From: Amycolatopsis japonica
Lineage (GTDB): Bacteria; Actinomycetota; Actinomycetes; Mycobacteriales; Pseudonocardiaceae
NCBI RefSeq assembly: GCF_000732925.1
Contig: NZ_CP008953.1
Span: 8,115,001 to 8,179,000, forward strand
Direction: 5' to 3'
DNA length: 64,000 nucleotides
A program made the position numbers and the translations under genes. Under the pieces are notes generated by a model. It was not told the origin of the DNA, ran no database searches, and worked only from the letters and a program-made list of their open reading frames with translations. Below are positions 24,687 to 32,807 of this stretch, one piece after another; the first letter of the stretch is position 1; each line of letters starts with the position of its first letter.

Positions 24687-25121
24687 TCATGCCACCGGCC
24701 AGGACTGCATCAACAACTCGGCATTCCACTGCTGGCGAACCGACAAAGCGGCCACTCCGATGATGAGGATCGCCACGGCGCCACGCCGCCATCGCCGCGG
24801 CAAGCGAATCTCAAGCCAACGACCGGCGATCATCCCGACTCCGGAGCGGACCAGCATGCAGAGAACCGCGGCGGCGAGAGGGAAGACCAGCGGGTTGTAG
24901 CGGGCAGCAGCAGTCGCTTCCCCCGTTAGCAAGAGGAAAGTCGCCCGCGTACCGCCACACAACGGGTCCATAATGCCCAGGTAGTGCAGTGGTCCGTGAA
25001 GATCGACCGTCGGTACGCCGACCATTCGCAACATCACTGCCCCCGCCAAGAAGACGACGGCCGCGATGGTAAGTCCACGATGACGATCACGATCCAGCGA
25101 TACGAGAACACGACCGGTCAC
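24687..25121 (-). CDS. DUF2752-type membrane protein
   Basis: The 144-residue protein has three to four hydrophobic segments and the family-like core 'DPLCGGTRATFLLLTGEATAAARYNPLVFPL' (in parts), with one conserved Cys. Function unknown. It is transcribed toward the M56 gene; GTG 25121 lacks a strong ribosome site. The TACTA-type box at 25260 is 139 bp upstream and could serve this gene or the rightward zinc-finger gene. Confidence 0.75.
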   Translation of the reverse strand: MTGRVLVSLDRDRHRGLTIAAVVFLAGAVMLRMVGVPTVDLHGPLHYLGIMDPLCGGTRATFLLLTGEATAAARYNPLVFPLAAAVLCMLVRSGVGMIAGRWLEIRLPRRWRRGAVAILIIGVAALSVRQQWNAELLMQSWPVA

Positions 25122-25259
25122 AGCTGAGTCATCACTTCTCTGGCACAGAAGGCGCGAACGAACAGCGGCAACGGGCGGGTGCGAACCTGGGGTACAGGAA
25201 CCAAGTCCGCGCCCGCCGCGCCGTAACGAGTGACCAGCAGGGAAACTCGCACGAGCCGA

Positions 25260-25278
25260 ATACTAACCATGATAGTAC
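25260..25278. promoter_or_regulatory. TACTA-type operator
   Basis: ATACTA-N7-TAGTAC has 10 of 12 half-site bases. It lies in the divergent gap between the DUF2752 gene and the zinc-finger gene, 30 bp from the next box. Confidence 0.6.
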
Positions 25279-25307
25279 CCGGCGCGCAATCCCAGCCCTC
25301 CAGCTCT

Positions 25308-25326
25308 CTACTAGGAGCTATAGTAG
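25308..25326. promoter_or_regulatory. TACTA-type operator, perfect copy
   Basis: CTACTA-N7-TAGTAG, flanked by T and A, is 30 bp before the zinc-finger protein ATG. Confidence 0.72.
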
Positions 25327-25355
25327 AGGATCGGACCCGAGCCCGAGGAGGCGCG

Positions 25356-25559
25356 ATGGCCAGCTTCTGCCCACTCGGCGTCTCGGCGGCGGCCTACCTG
25401 ATCGGCATCCTCGACGAGACCGAACGAGCGGACTTCGAACGACACATCCGGTTCTGCCGGAGCTGCCGCCAGGAAGTCGACGACCTGACGCCGGTCGTTC
25501 GGCTGCTTCAAGCCATGAAGGCCGACCTTGCAACGAAGAAGCGCACCCGGAACCGCTAA
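25356..25559 (+). CDS. Small zf-HC2-like (anti-sigma type) zinc-finger protein
   Basis: The 67-residue protein has the H-x3-C-x2-C arrangement of zinc-containing anti-sigma factors ('ERHIRFCRSCRQEV' region, with an N-terminal Cys in 'FCPLG') and no membrane helix. ATG has GAGGAGG 6 bp upstream. No ECF sigma factor gene lies beside it, so its partner is unknown; a redox- or metal-responsive role is possible because zinc anti-sigma proteins often sense thiol oxidation. Two TACTA-type boxes lie upstream. Confidence 0.72.
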   Translation: MASFCPLGVSAAAYLIGILDETERADFERHIRFCRSCRQEVDDLTPVVRLLQAMKADLATKKRTRNR

Positions 25560-25599
25560 CCCTCCCCTTGAAACGGAGAAGGCCACGTCGGCGATCTAC

Positions 25600-25618
25600 C
25601 TACTAGCAACCGTAGTAG
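25600..25618. promoter_or_regulatory. TACTA-type operator, perfect copy
   Basis: CTACTA-N7-TAGTAG is 40 bp before the VanZ-like GTG. Confidence 0.72.
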
Positions 25619-25657
25619 TGGTGTCGAAACGATCCGACCCGGCAGCGAGGAGCGACA

Positions 25658-26227
25658 GTGACGGTCTTCGGCACCCACGTGCCCATTTCGAGCTGGACAC
25701 TGGTGGCGCTGGTCGCCGGCTGCCTGGTCAGCGTGCCACTCGCCAAGCTACTTGCGGCTCGCACCGGCTGGAGCAGGAACGCCACCCTGACTACGCTCAT
25801 GCTGCTCGCCGCCAGTCTGGCCATCACGCTGACTCCCGGCGAAGATTCGGGCGTATACGAGTTTCACCCTTGCCTGTCCATCGGGACCGCGGATCCGATC
25901 GACGGACTCCTGCATTCCGGCGGCGGACTCGGCGGCACTCTGCTCAACGCCCTGCTACTGCTTCCCCTCACCTGCGCCGCGACCCTGGCGACCAAACGCG
26001 CGCTGCCGACGTTGTTCTTCGCGTTCCTGCTCCCCGCGCTCATCGAGCCGCTGCAGACCTTGATCCCCGGCCGGTACTGCAGCCTGTCCGATCAGGCCGC
26101 CAACACGGTCGGCGCCGTGCTGGGCGTGGCGCTCGGCTACCTGCTGCTCCGACGAGCGAGCAGGCATGGATCCGATGACGCCACGCCCGAGAAGGCCGGC
26201 GATCAGGGCCGTGGAGATGCTCGGTAG
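25658..26227 (+). CDS. VanZ-like membrane protein
   Basis: The 189-residue product has five hydrophobic segments and a VanZ-like motif 'SLSDQAANTVGAVLGVALGY' near residue 145. VanZ proteins are linked to low-level glycopeptide resistance by an unknown mechanism. GTG has GAGGAG upstream. A perfect TACTA-type operator precedes it. With VanW at 4.6 kb it gives the regulon a cell-envelope flavour. The 3' end overlaps the convergent metallochaperone gene by 25 bp. Confidence 0.8.
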   Translation: MTVFGTHVPISSWTLVALVAGCLVSVPLAKLLAARTGWSRNATLTTLMLLAASLAITLTPGEDSGVYEFHPCLSIGTADPIDGLLHSGGGLGGTLLNALLLLPLTCAATLATKRALPTLFFAFLLPALIEPLQTLIPGRYCSLSDQAANTVGAVLGVALGYLLLRRASRHGSDDATPEKAGDQGRGDAR

Positions 26228-26427
26228 CCCAGTCCCTCGATCGCCTTGATCACGTCCTCGACGCTGCTTCGGTCCGCGTCCAGCTCGACGGTGCTGATCC
26301 CCTTTTTCATGGTCGTCTGCGTGCTCAGCACGCCGGGGAGGTCTTCCAGCGCGTCGTCGATGAGCAAGGCGCAGCTGCCGCAGTGCATACCGTCGACCTG
26401 GAAGATGAACTTCTCGGTTGATGCCAT
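26203..26427 (-). CDS. Heavy-metal-associated (HMA) domain metallochaperone
   Basis: The 74-residue single HMA domain has the metal loop 'GMHCGSC', typical of copper chaperones such as CopZ. ATG is preceded by AGGAG. The start lies 17 bp after the upstream TauE/SafE-cupredoxin gene on the same strand, so the two form an operon. It probably hands copper to or from the membrane-cupredoxin partner. Confidence 0.88.
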   Translation of the reverse strand: MASTEKFIFQVDGMHCGSCALLIDDALEDLPGVLSTQTTMKKGISTVELDADRSSVEDVIKAIEGLGYRASPRP

Positions 26428-26443
26428 TGTGGACTCCTAGGAC

Positions 26444-27544
26444 TCAGACGACGGTGATGACGCCGGTGTACATGCCCATGCTGCAGGCGTAATCCAGCCG
26501 TCCCGGCTGGAGGACACCGAGGTCGATCCGGGTCTCCCCCTTGACGGGCAGGATCTTCTGTTCGTCCCGGATGACGAACGACCGCACGCAGCCCTGGGCC
26601 CTTTCCGATTTGATCACCAGTGTGGTGGGCACGCCAGATTTCGCCTGAACGTTCTCCGGGCTGTAGGAACCGGTGCGCGCAGTGATCACCACGGTCTGCT
26701 TTCCGTCCACTGTGGATGCGGCTGTGGCGTCGGCACTTGCTTCCGAGCCGCCGACGGCTTGAGCGATGCGGCTGGCCGCCAGCGGTGATCCGGCGAGCTC
26801 CAAACCTCCGTTGAGGGTGTAGAGACCCATAGCCAGCACCACGAGCCCGGTCACCAGCGCGAGCTTGCCCTGCCATGCGGTCGCGGCTTTGCGGGCGGCG
26901 TAGCCGAGGATCGCGAACAACGGACCGGTGCCGAGCACGAATACCGCCATCGTCGCCGCGCCGGCGAGCGCGCTGCCCGAGGTCAGCGCCAGGGCTTCGA
27001 CGGACAACGTCACCCCGCAGGGGATCAGGACGGTGGCCAGCCCGAGCAGCGCCGGTGCCAGCGCGGCCTGTGACCGTGTTCGATTCCGGACGATCTTCAT
27101 CCACGAGATCGGCGGTTCGACGACCACCCGGCGGAACCCAGGTACGCCGAGCTGAGCCAGCCCGAAGACGATGACCAGCAGACCGGCTCCGATCTGCAGC
27201 CAGGTGCGGGCGCCGACGGAGAGTTCGACGGCGCCGCCGACGGCGCCCAGGAGCGCTCCGAGCAGCGTGTGCGAGACCAGCTTGCCCACGAGGAACCCGC
27301 CGACCGGCGCGAGGTCGTCACCGAGCTGGGCACGCCAACCACGCTGATCCGCCTCTTGTTCGGACCGGGCTCGAGTGTTCCCTTGATACTGCGTTCGGCC
27401 CTTGGCGGGGCGAGCCGGCGTGGCCGATGATGCGGCCGCGGCCTTTTGGCGGGTGATCAGCCCGGTCAGCAGTCCACCTTGGACCGCGGCACAGGAAACG
27501 CCGCCGGCGAACAGACCGGTGACCAGGACAGCAGCGAGATTCAT
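26444..27544 (-). CDS. TauE/SafE-type membrane protein fused to a C-terminal cupredoxin-like domain
   Basis: The 366-residue product has six or more membrane helices in a DsbD/TauE-like arrangement, with single cysteines in 'GGVSCAAVQGG' and 'TVLIPCGVTLS', and an Ala/Arg-rich cytoplasmic loop around 35-75. The last ~100 residues form an extracytoplasmic beta domain like cupredoxin_1, with Cys residues in 'AQGCVRSF' and 'DYACSMGMYTG'. The final motif resembles a copper site (Cys, Met). Known relatives accompany HMA chaperones and are thought to move copper across the membrane, but the transported species is unproven. Confidence 0.82.
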   Translation of the reverse strand: MNLAAVLVTGLFAGGVSCAAVQGGLLTGLITRQKAAAASSATPARPAKGRTQYQGNTRARSEQEADQRGWRAQLGDDLAPVGGFLVGKLVSHTLLGALLGAVGGAVELSVGARTWLQIGAGLLVIVFGLAQLGVPGFRRVVVEPPISWMKIVRNRTRSQAALAPALLGLATVLIPCGVTLSVEALALTSGSALAGAATMAVFVLGTGPLFAILGYAARKAATAWQGKLALVTGLVVLAMGLYTLNGGLELAGSPLAASRIAQAVGGSEASADATAASTVDGKQTVVITARTGSYSPENVQAKSGVPTTLVIKSERAQGCVRSFVIRDEQKILPVKGETRIDLGVLQPGRLDYACSMGMYTGVITVV

Positions 27545-27642
27545 GCGAAAGCCTCCTGCGAGGAAGTAGCGAGAAGTCGATGAGCGCTAGCCCGACACGG
27601 CGGCCAGAACGAGCGACCGGCCGTAGTGCGGCCAGTTTTCTC

Positions 27643-28104
27643 CTACGTCCGCAGAAGGCAGAGTTCTTCGAGTTTCGGAGCCCGAGACCAGATAACTGGG
27701 CTCGCTACAACGCGTACTCGCCTGAAAGCCGTCACCAGGCCCCGCAACCGTGAAGGTGGCAACGCCGCGACGGCCGCGACGACCGCGAAGAGGAAGGCGA
27801 GGCAGGTCGCCAGCGTCCCGCCCAAACCCTGATGGTCGAGCATTCCGCCGCTTTCAGCCGCACAAGGTGCGGCGACCCGCGTTTCCGCCGATGATGCGAG
27901 GGAATCGCAGGCAATGCGCGTCTCCGCGTGGCCCATGTCGTGCGCCATCGGCATAGCCATGCCTTCGGTGCACTGCAACCCGGCCGCGAACGCCACACCC
28001 GCCAGGACGGCCAGCACAGCAACAAGCCGGGCGAGCTGTCCTCGCACGGTCGTCGTCTGGGCTGTCCGCGTCACGACGGCGATGATACGGAGCACGGGCG
28101 TCAA
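27643..28104 (-). CDS. Small membrane protein, DUF6153-like
   Basis: The 153-residue product has an N-terminal hydrophobic segment, a Met/His-rich extracytoplasmic linker ('GMAMPMAHDMGHAE'), a second helix, and a C-terminal 'LEELCLLRT'. The same layout and an '-LCVLR' end recur in the protein at 32808, and more loosely at 29913. The Met/His linker suggests copper binding. The start is uncertain: TTG 28104, or GTG 28095 or 28074. It is divergent from the TetR-linked genes. Confidence 0.6.
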   Translation of the reverse strand: MTPVLRIIAVVTRTAQTTTVRGQLARLVAVLAVLAGVAFAAGLQCTEGMAMPMAHDMGHAETRIACDSLASSAETRVAAPCAAESGGMLDHQGLGGTLATCLAFLFAVVAAVAALPPSRLRGLVTAFRRVRVVASPVIWSRAPKLEELCLLRT

Positions 28105-28161
28105 TTCCCCGTTCGGCTCCGGTCATGCTCCGCTCACACCGAACACATCGTCTCCAAATGT

Positions 28162-28174
28162 AGACAGAGTGTCT
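28162..28174. promoter_or_regulatory. Likely TetR operator
   Basis: AGACA-N3-TGTCT is a perfect inverted repeat set between two copies of GTCTCCAAA, 48 bp upstream of the first gene of the operon that ends in a TetR gene. Autoregulation is inferred. Confidence 0.5.
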
Positions 28175-28221
28175 CCAAAAAGGCTAGCGTGTGCGCTCGA
28201 ACTCACCGAAGGGACGCCGCC

Positions 28222-28389
28222 GTGACCACACCACCCGACCGTCCGGACACTCCAGCCGACACCGAGCCCGCCGATCGTCCGGAGCCGAGGCCCCGCTGGG
28301 TAGTCGCGGTCGCAGCGGTCGCGATCACGCTGCTCGTCATCTTCGTGGTCCTGCACCTGGCCGGCGTGAACATCGGCGGGCATCGATGA
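28222..28389 (+). CDS. Small single-pass membrane protein
   Basis: The 55-residue protein has a Pro/Asp/Arg-rich N-terminus and one helix ('VAVAAVAITLLVIFVVLHLAGV'). GTG with AAGGGA upstream. Its stop overlaps the next ATG (ATGA), supporting real translation. Such short proteins often accompany DUF2269-type membrane proteins in actinobacteria. Function unknown. Confidence 0.65.
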   Translation: MTTPPDRPDTPADTEPADRPEPRPRWVVAVAAVAITLLVIFVVLHLAGVNIGGHR

Positions 28390-28889
28390 CTCCGCGGTTG
28401 CGCAAGCTGTCGCTCACGGTCCACATCGCGACGTCGCTCGGCTGGCTCGGTGCCGTGGCGGCGTTTCTGGCCCTCGCCATCGTCGGCCTGGCCGCCGAAG
28501 ACGTCCAGGCCGCACGCGCCGCGTACGTCGCGACGGAGATGGTGTCCTGGCTCGTGATCGTGCCGCTGAGCTTCGCCGCCCTGCTCTCGGGCCTCGTGCA
28601 GTCCTGGGGGACCGCCTGGGGATTACTGCGGCACTACTGGGTGACGATCAAGCTTCTGCTCACGACCTTGGCCACGATCGTCTTGCTGGTGCACACGCAG
28701 GTGATCGACCATGTGGCGGAAACAGCCGCGCAGCCTTCCTTGCCGCTGGAGCCGTTGTCCGGCATGCGGACCCAGCTCGTCGTCGACGCCGGCGCCGCGA
28801 TCCTGATCCTGCTCGCGACCACGGCATTGGCCGTCTATAAACCGCGGGGGCTGACGCGCTACGGGCAGCGCAAGGCAAGGCGCGCGTAG
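28386..28889 (+). CDS. DUF2269-like membrane protein
   Basis: The 167-residue protein has four hydrophobic segments with 'HIATSLGWLGAVAAFLALAI' at the start and 'GTAWGLLRHYWVTIKLLLT' in the middle, matching small actinobacterial DUF2269-like proteins with a conserved His and Trp that could bind haem. It is translationally coupled to the 55-residue protein before it and followed 10 bp later by the TetR gene. Confidence 0.72.
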   Translation: MTPRLRKLSLTVHIATSLGWLGAVAAFLALAIVGLAAEDVQAARAAYVATEMVSWLVIVPLSFAALLSGLVQSWGTAWGLLRHYWVTIKLLLTTLATIVLLVHTQVIDHVAETAAQPSLPLEPLSGMRTQLVVDAGAAILILLATTALAVYKPRGLTRYGQRKARRA

Positions 28890-28898
28890 GCTGATCAA

Positions 28899-29468
28899 GT
28901 GCCCAAGATCTGGAGTGAGTCGATCAAAACGCACCGGCAGGCGGTGCGGGACGCGGCTTTGGACACCGCCGCCTCCCTGGTCGGAGAGCGTGGCCTGACC
29001 GGCGTCACGATGTCGCACATCGCCGAGCGCGCCGGAATCGGCCGCGCGACGCTGTACAAGTACTTCTCCGACGTCGAGGCGATCCTGGTCGCCTGGCACC
29101 AGCGCCAGATCGCTCGTCACTTGAGCCTGCTCACCGCCGCGAAGGATCGTGCCACCGACCCGCTGGACCGGCTCACCGTCGTGCTCGAGACCTACGCCTT
29201 GATTTCTCAGGAACATCACGGCACTGAACTGGCCGCTTTGCTCCACCGGGGCGAGCACGTCGAACACGCCAGGGAACATCTCAAGGGTTTCGTCGAGACA
29301 CTGATCGCCGACGGCGCGCGGTCCGGTGATCTCCGCGAGGATGTCCCGCCCGCCGAGCTCGCCACCTTCTGCCTGCACGCGCTCACCGCGGCCGACGGAA
29401 TGCGGTCGAAGGCGGCCGCCCGGCGCCTTGTCCAGGTCACCCTGGCCGGGCTGCTTCGCCACTCCTGA
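28899..29468 (+). CDS. TetR-family transcriptional regulator
   Basis: The 189-residue repressor has an N-terminal helix-turn-helix ('MSHIAERAGIGRATLYKYFSDVEAIL', in parts, residues 42-67) and a helical ligand domain. GTG start 10 bp after the DUF2269-like gene. It probably controls its own operon through the palindrome at 28162. The ligand is unknown. Confidence 0.9.
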   Translation: MPKIWSESIKTHRQAVRDAALDTAASLVGERGLTGVTMSHIAERAGIGRATLYKYFSDVEAILVAWHQRQIARHLSLLTAAKDRATDPLDRLTVVLETYALISQEHHGTELAALLHRGEHVEHAREHLKGFVETLIADGARSGDLREDVPPAELATFCLHALTAADGMRSKAAARRLVQVTLAGLLRHS

Positions 29469-29523
29469 GCAACGAGAACAAACAGGTGTCCCCGCCACCA
29501 CAAGGTAAAGACTTGCCAAACAA

Positions 29524-29542
29524 CTACTATTACTCTTAGTAT
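29524..29542. promoter_or_regulatory. TACTA-type operator with no protein gene close downstream
   Basis: CTACTA-N7-TAGTAT has 11 of 12 half-site bases. No open frame with a ribosome site follows; instead a structured ~110-nt segment ends in a terminator. Confidence 0.6.
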
Positions 29543-29653
29543 CAAGTTTGCCAGAGCGCTCTCGTAGCGTTCCGCACCGCCCGCGTCGACCCTCCCCCTT
29601 GGCGACGCGAGTCAGCGGGTGCGGGGTCCCGCATGACTCCGCACCCGCCTTTT
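29543..29653 (+). ncRNA. Candidate small RNA with C-rich hairpin loop
   Basis: Between the operator at 29524 and a strong terminator is about 110 nt without a convincing gene. It contains a perfect 7-bp stem (29582-29588 with 29603-29609) whose 14-nt loop reads ACCCTCCCCCTTGG, and then the terminator hairpin. C-rich loops are the hallmark of actinobacterial regulatory RNAs that pair with purine-rich ribosome sites, such as the 6C RNA. The loop can pair over 8 nt with the leader of the methyltransferase mRNA at 23179-23186. Transcription is inferred, not shown. Confidence 0.45.
29615..29653 (+). terminator. Rho-independent terminator
   Basis: A 10-bp perfect GC-rich stem (29615-29624 with 29639-29648) and 14-nt loop is followed by CTTTT. 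It lies 150 bp after the TetR stop and ends the candidate small RNA. Confidence 0.7.
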
Positions 29654-29798
29654 CGTATCGTCGGCGCCATATGGAAAATCCGATTAATCGCGAATATGGC
29701 ACCTCGCTGGCGCCGTGCATCGGCATTCCCGCATCTCGGGACGCGATAGACGGCTCGCTCGACACTTGATCACACTGCGTTCAAATGAAGTTCACCCA

Positions 29799-29817
29799 CA
29801 ACTACCATGGGTAGTAG
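29799..29817. promoter_or_regulatory. TACTA-type operator upstream of the PLP-synthase operon
   Basis: CAACTA-N7-TAGTAG has 11 of 12 half-site bases and is 96 bp before GTG 29913. The stretch 29654-29798 before it is relatively AT-rich and holds no gene that I can support. Confidence 0.6.
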
Positions 29818-29912
29818 TCCAAGGTGAAATCGAGTGAATTATTCGCCAGCAGTAGAACTAATACGATTGAAGGTAGCAGACGGAAGATCTTTGCTGATAC
29901 GGTCCGATAACT

Positions 29913-30311
29913 GTGAGGGGCTATCCGACTACGCCGCGTCGCAGAGTGAAGCCACTGCTGTGGCTCGTCACTCTGCTCTTCTGGCTTTTTTCGCTGCAGC
30001 TGGGCCAATGTTTCCCGCAAGCACACGCCCACGCGGACGAGCACGTCACCACCAGCTCCGCGACGCAGGCCCCACTGGCCGACGACTGCGAGCCGGAGCA
30101 CCACGCACATCCACAACACACGACCACGGACGCTATTCATCGCGGTACCCGCGGAACGACGGATACGACGTGGTCGGCGATTCCCCTCGGGAATACGTTT
30201 ACCGGATTATTCCGCTCACCGGTTCGTTCTCCCGGCCACGGAAGCCCGGGACGGGATCCGTGCATACCCGGACGCACCTTGCTCACCGAGATCTGTGTCA
30301 CGCGAACGTGA
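29913..30311 (+). CDS. Small secreted His-rich protein
   Basis: The 132-residue product has one N-terminal hydrophobic segment ('LLWLVTLLFWLFSLQLGQCF') with a Cys near its end, then a His-rich region ('AHAHADEH', 'EHHAHPQH') likely to bind metal. It ends 'LLTEICVTRT', loosely like the '-LCVLR(T)' end of the DUF6153-like proteins at 27643 and 32808. GTG start without a strong ribosome site. It is the first gene of a string with a PLP synthase and an MFS exporter, downstream of a TACTA-type operator. Confidence 0.55.
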   Translation: MRGYPTTPRRRVKPLLWLVTLLFWLFSLQLGQCFPQAHAHADEHVTTSSATQAPLADDCEPEHHAHPQHTTTDAIHRGTRGTTDTTWSAIPLGNTFTGLFRSPVRSPGHGSPGRDPCIPGRTLLTEICVTRT

Positions 30312-30386
30312 TCGGGCTCAACGACCCAGCCGACCCCGTTCCGTTCGACCGTCGCGCCCCGCGACGATTCACTGAAAGAGATCTCG

Positions 30387-31505
30387 ATGAGGACACCCTT
30401 GTCCGCCAATGGCTCGACCGTGTCCGGGACCACCCTCCCCGGCCAAAGGACCAGCACGCACGGCCGCAATCCGGCCAGTGCGGTCGGCAACACCCCGGTG
30501 CTCTGGATCCACGAGCCGGACGCGGCGCCGGGCCGCGGCTTCTGGGCGAAGCTCGAAGGGTTCAATCCCGGCGGCATGAAGGATCGCCCGGCCTTGCACA
30601 TGATCGCCCGCGCACGCGAACGGGGCGACCTGGCTCCTGGTGCGCGGATCGTGGAGTCGACCAGTGGCACGCTGGGACTCGGCCTCGCGCTCGCCGGAAT
30701 CGTCTACGGCCACCCGGTCACCGTGGTCACCGACCCCGGCCTCGAGCCGATCGTGCACCGGATGCTGGCCGCGCACGGCGCCCGTGTCGAGCTCGTCACC
30801 GCCCCGCATCCGACCGGCGGCTGGCAACAAGCCCGCCGGGACCGCGTGCAGCAGCTCCTGGCCGAAGAGCCCGGCGCGTACTGCCCCGACCAGTACAACA
30901 ACCCGGACAACGTGGACGCCTACCAGCCGCTCGCGCTGGAGCTGGTGGATCAGCTCGACCGCGTCGACGTCTTGGTGTGCTCGGTCGGCACCGGCGGTCA
31001 TTCGGCCGGCGTCTCGCGGGTCCTGCGCGAGCACTACCCGCGGATGAAGGTCGTCGGCGTCGACACCATCGGCTCCACGATCTTCGGCCAGCCGGCGCGT
31101 CCCCGGTTGATGCGCGGACTCGGGTCGAGCATCTATCCGCGCAATGTGGACTACCGCGGTTTCGACGAAGTCCACTGGGTCGCACCGGCCGAGGCGGTGT
31201 GGACCTGCCGCCGGCTCGCCGCGTCCCACCACGCGACCGGCGGGTGGAGCGTCGGAGCGGTCGCACTCGTCGCCGGCTGGCTGGCCAGGACCGAAGCCGC
31301 CGACACGAGGATCGTCACGATCTTCCCCGACGGACCCCACCGCTACTTCGACACCGTCTACAACGACGACTACTGCGCGGCGAACGGCCTGCTCGGACAG
31401 ACCCCCGCAGACGAGCCCGACGTCGTCGACGATCCCGCTGACCAGGTCGTCGAGCGGTGGACGCGCTGCGCCCATGTCATCGACCCGTCCGAGGTGCGGG
31501 CGTGA
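30387..31505 (+). CDS. PLP-dependent cysteine synthase-family enzyme
   Basis: The 372-residue enzyme is of the fold-type II cysteine synthase family. The PLP lysine is in 'NPGGMKDRPA' near residue 65, substrate-binding in 'ESTSGTLGLGL', and the phosphate loop in 'SVGTGGHSAG'. Beta-replacement on an activated serine is expected. Alternatives are O-acetyl- or O-phosphoserine cysteine synthase or an SbnA/CysK-like step making a diamino acid for a metallophore. The next gene, an MFS exporter, overlaps its stop (GTGA), which favours synthesis and export of a small molecule. No partner dehydrogenase or ligase is nearby. Confidence 0.85.
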   Translation: MRTPLSANGSTVSGTTLPGQRTSTHGRNPASAVGNTPVLWIHEPDAAPGRGFWAKLEGFNPGGMKDRPALHMIARARERGDLAPGARIVESTSGTLGLGLALAGIVYGHPVTVVTDPGLEPIVHRMLAAHGARVELVTAPHPTGGWQQARRDRVQQLLAEEPGAYCPDQYNNPDNVDAYQPLALELVDQLDRVDVLVCSVGTGGHSAGVSRVLREHYPRMKVVGVDTIGSTIFGQPARPRLMRGLGSSIYPRNVDYRGFDEVHWVAPAEAVWTCRRLAASHHATGGWSVGAVALVAGWLARTEAADTRIVTIFPDGPHRYFDTVYNDDYCAANGLLGQTPADEPDVVDDPADQVVERWTRCAHVIDPSEVRA

Positions 31506-32758
31506 AGGATCTGGCCGTCAAGTTCCGGTCGTTCGACCGCCCTTCCCAGCTGTTGATGCTGAACCAGTTCACCATCAACCTGGGCTTCTACATGCTGATG
31601 CCCTACCTCGCCGGGCACCTGTCCGCGGATCTCGCGCTGGCGGGCTGGGCGGTGGGCCTCATCCTGGGCGTGCGGAACTTCTCCCAGCAGGGCATGTTCC
31701 TGATCGGTGGCACCCTGGCCGACAGGCTCGGCTACAAACCGCTGATCGTCGCCGGCTGCGCGCTCCGGACGGGCGGTTTCGCCCTGCTCGGCCTGGTCGA
31801 TTCGGTTCCGGCACTGATCATCGCCTCGGCGGCCGCCGGATTCGCGGGCGCGCTGTTCAATCCCGCGGTACGGGCCTACCTCGCCGAAGACGCCGGCGAG
31901 GAGCGGAGGGTCGAAGCCTTCGCGTTGTTCAACGTGTTCTACCAGGCAGGCATCCTGCTGGGCCCGGTCGTGGGGCTGGTCCTGACGAGTTTCGCCTTCC
32001 AGGTGACCTGCCTCGTCGCGGCCGCGGTGTTCGCGGTCCTGACCGTGCTGCAGATCCGGTCCCTGCCGCCTCGGTGGCGTGCCAAGGGCGACCCGGCCGC
32101 ACGGACCTCGATCCGGCAGGACTGGGCGACCGCGTTCGGCAACCGCTCGTTCGTGCTGTTCTCGCTCGCGATGATCGGCTCCTACGTGCTGTCGTTCCAG
32201 GTCTATCTCGCCCTGCCACTCGAAGCTCGCCGGGTCGGTGGGCCCGGAGTGGCCGGAACCACACTGGTGGCGCTGCTGTTCGCGGTGTCCGGCGGGCTGG
32301 CGATCGCCGGACAGCTGCGGATCACCGCCTGGTGCAGGCGGCGGTGGGGGTCCGGCAAATGCCTCGCCGTCGGCCTCCTGCTCATGGGAGCGGCGTTTCT
32401 CCCGCCCATGCTCACCGCTGACGCCACGACCGGTCCGGCGGCGTTGAGCTGGGCATCGCTGATTCTCTCGGCTGCTCTGCTGGCGCTCGGGACCATCGTG
32501 GTCTTTCCGTTCGAAATGGACACGATCGTCGCCCTCTCCGGCGGCAAACTGGTCGCGACTCACTATGGGCTGTACAACACCGTGGTCGGCGTGGGCATCT
32601 TGCTCGGCAACCTGCTCACCGGCACCGCGTTGGACCTCGCGAGAAATGCCGGTGTACCAGCGGCACCATGGGCCGCCCTCGCCGTGATCGGAGCCGGTTG
32701 CGCCTGGTGCCTGCGCGCACTCGACAAGGCCGAACGCCTGACCCCGGTGGCGGTGTGA
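31502..32758 (+). CDS. MFS transporter coupled to the PLP enzyme
   Basis: The 418-residue transporter has 12 predicted helices and the MFS loop motif 'GGTLADRLGYKPL' between helices 2 and 3. Relatives are annotated as multidrug or metallophore exporters. GTG 31502 overlaps the upstream stop, so synthesis and transport are coupled. Substrate unknown; the product of the upstream enzyme is the obvious candidate. Confidence 0.88.
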   Translation: MKDLAVKFRSFDRPSQLLMLNQFTINLGFYMLMPYLAGHLSADLALAGWAVGLILGVRNFSQQGMFLIGGTLADRLGYKPLIVAGCALRTGGFALLGLVDSVPALIIASAAAGFAGALFNPAVRAYLAEDAGEERRVEAFALFNVFYQAGILLGPVVGLVLTSFAFQVTCLVAAAVFAVLTVLQIRSLPPRWRAKGDPAARTSIRQDWATAFGNRSFVLFSLAMIGSYVLSFQVYLALPLEARRVGGPGVAGTTLVALLFAVSGGLAIAGQLRITAWCRRRWGSGKCLAVGLLLMGAAFLPPMLTADATTGPAALSWASLILSAALLALGTIVVFPFEMDTIVALSGGKLVATHYGLYNTVVGVGILLGNLLTGTALDLARNAGVPAAPWAALAVIGAGCAWCLRALDKAERLTPVAV

Positions 32759-32807
32759 ATGCCGTGACCCTGACGCATCGGCCTCAGCGGATAGGTAACC
32801 TTGGGTC

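Noticed and set aside
29834..31441. Long 535-residue rightward frame
   Set aside because: Arg/Pro-rich shadow over the PLP synthase gene, which has clear PLP motifs in another frame.
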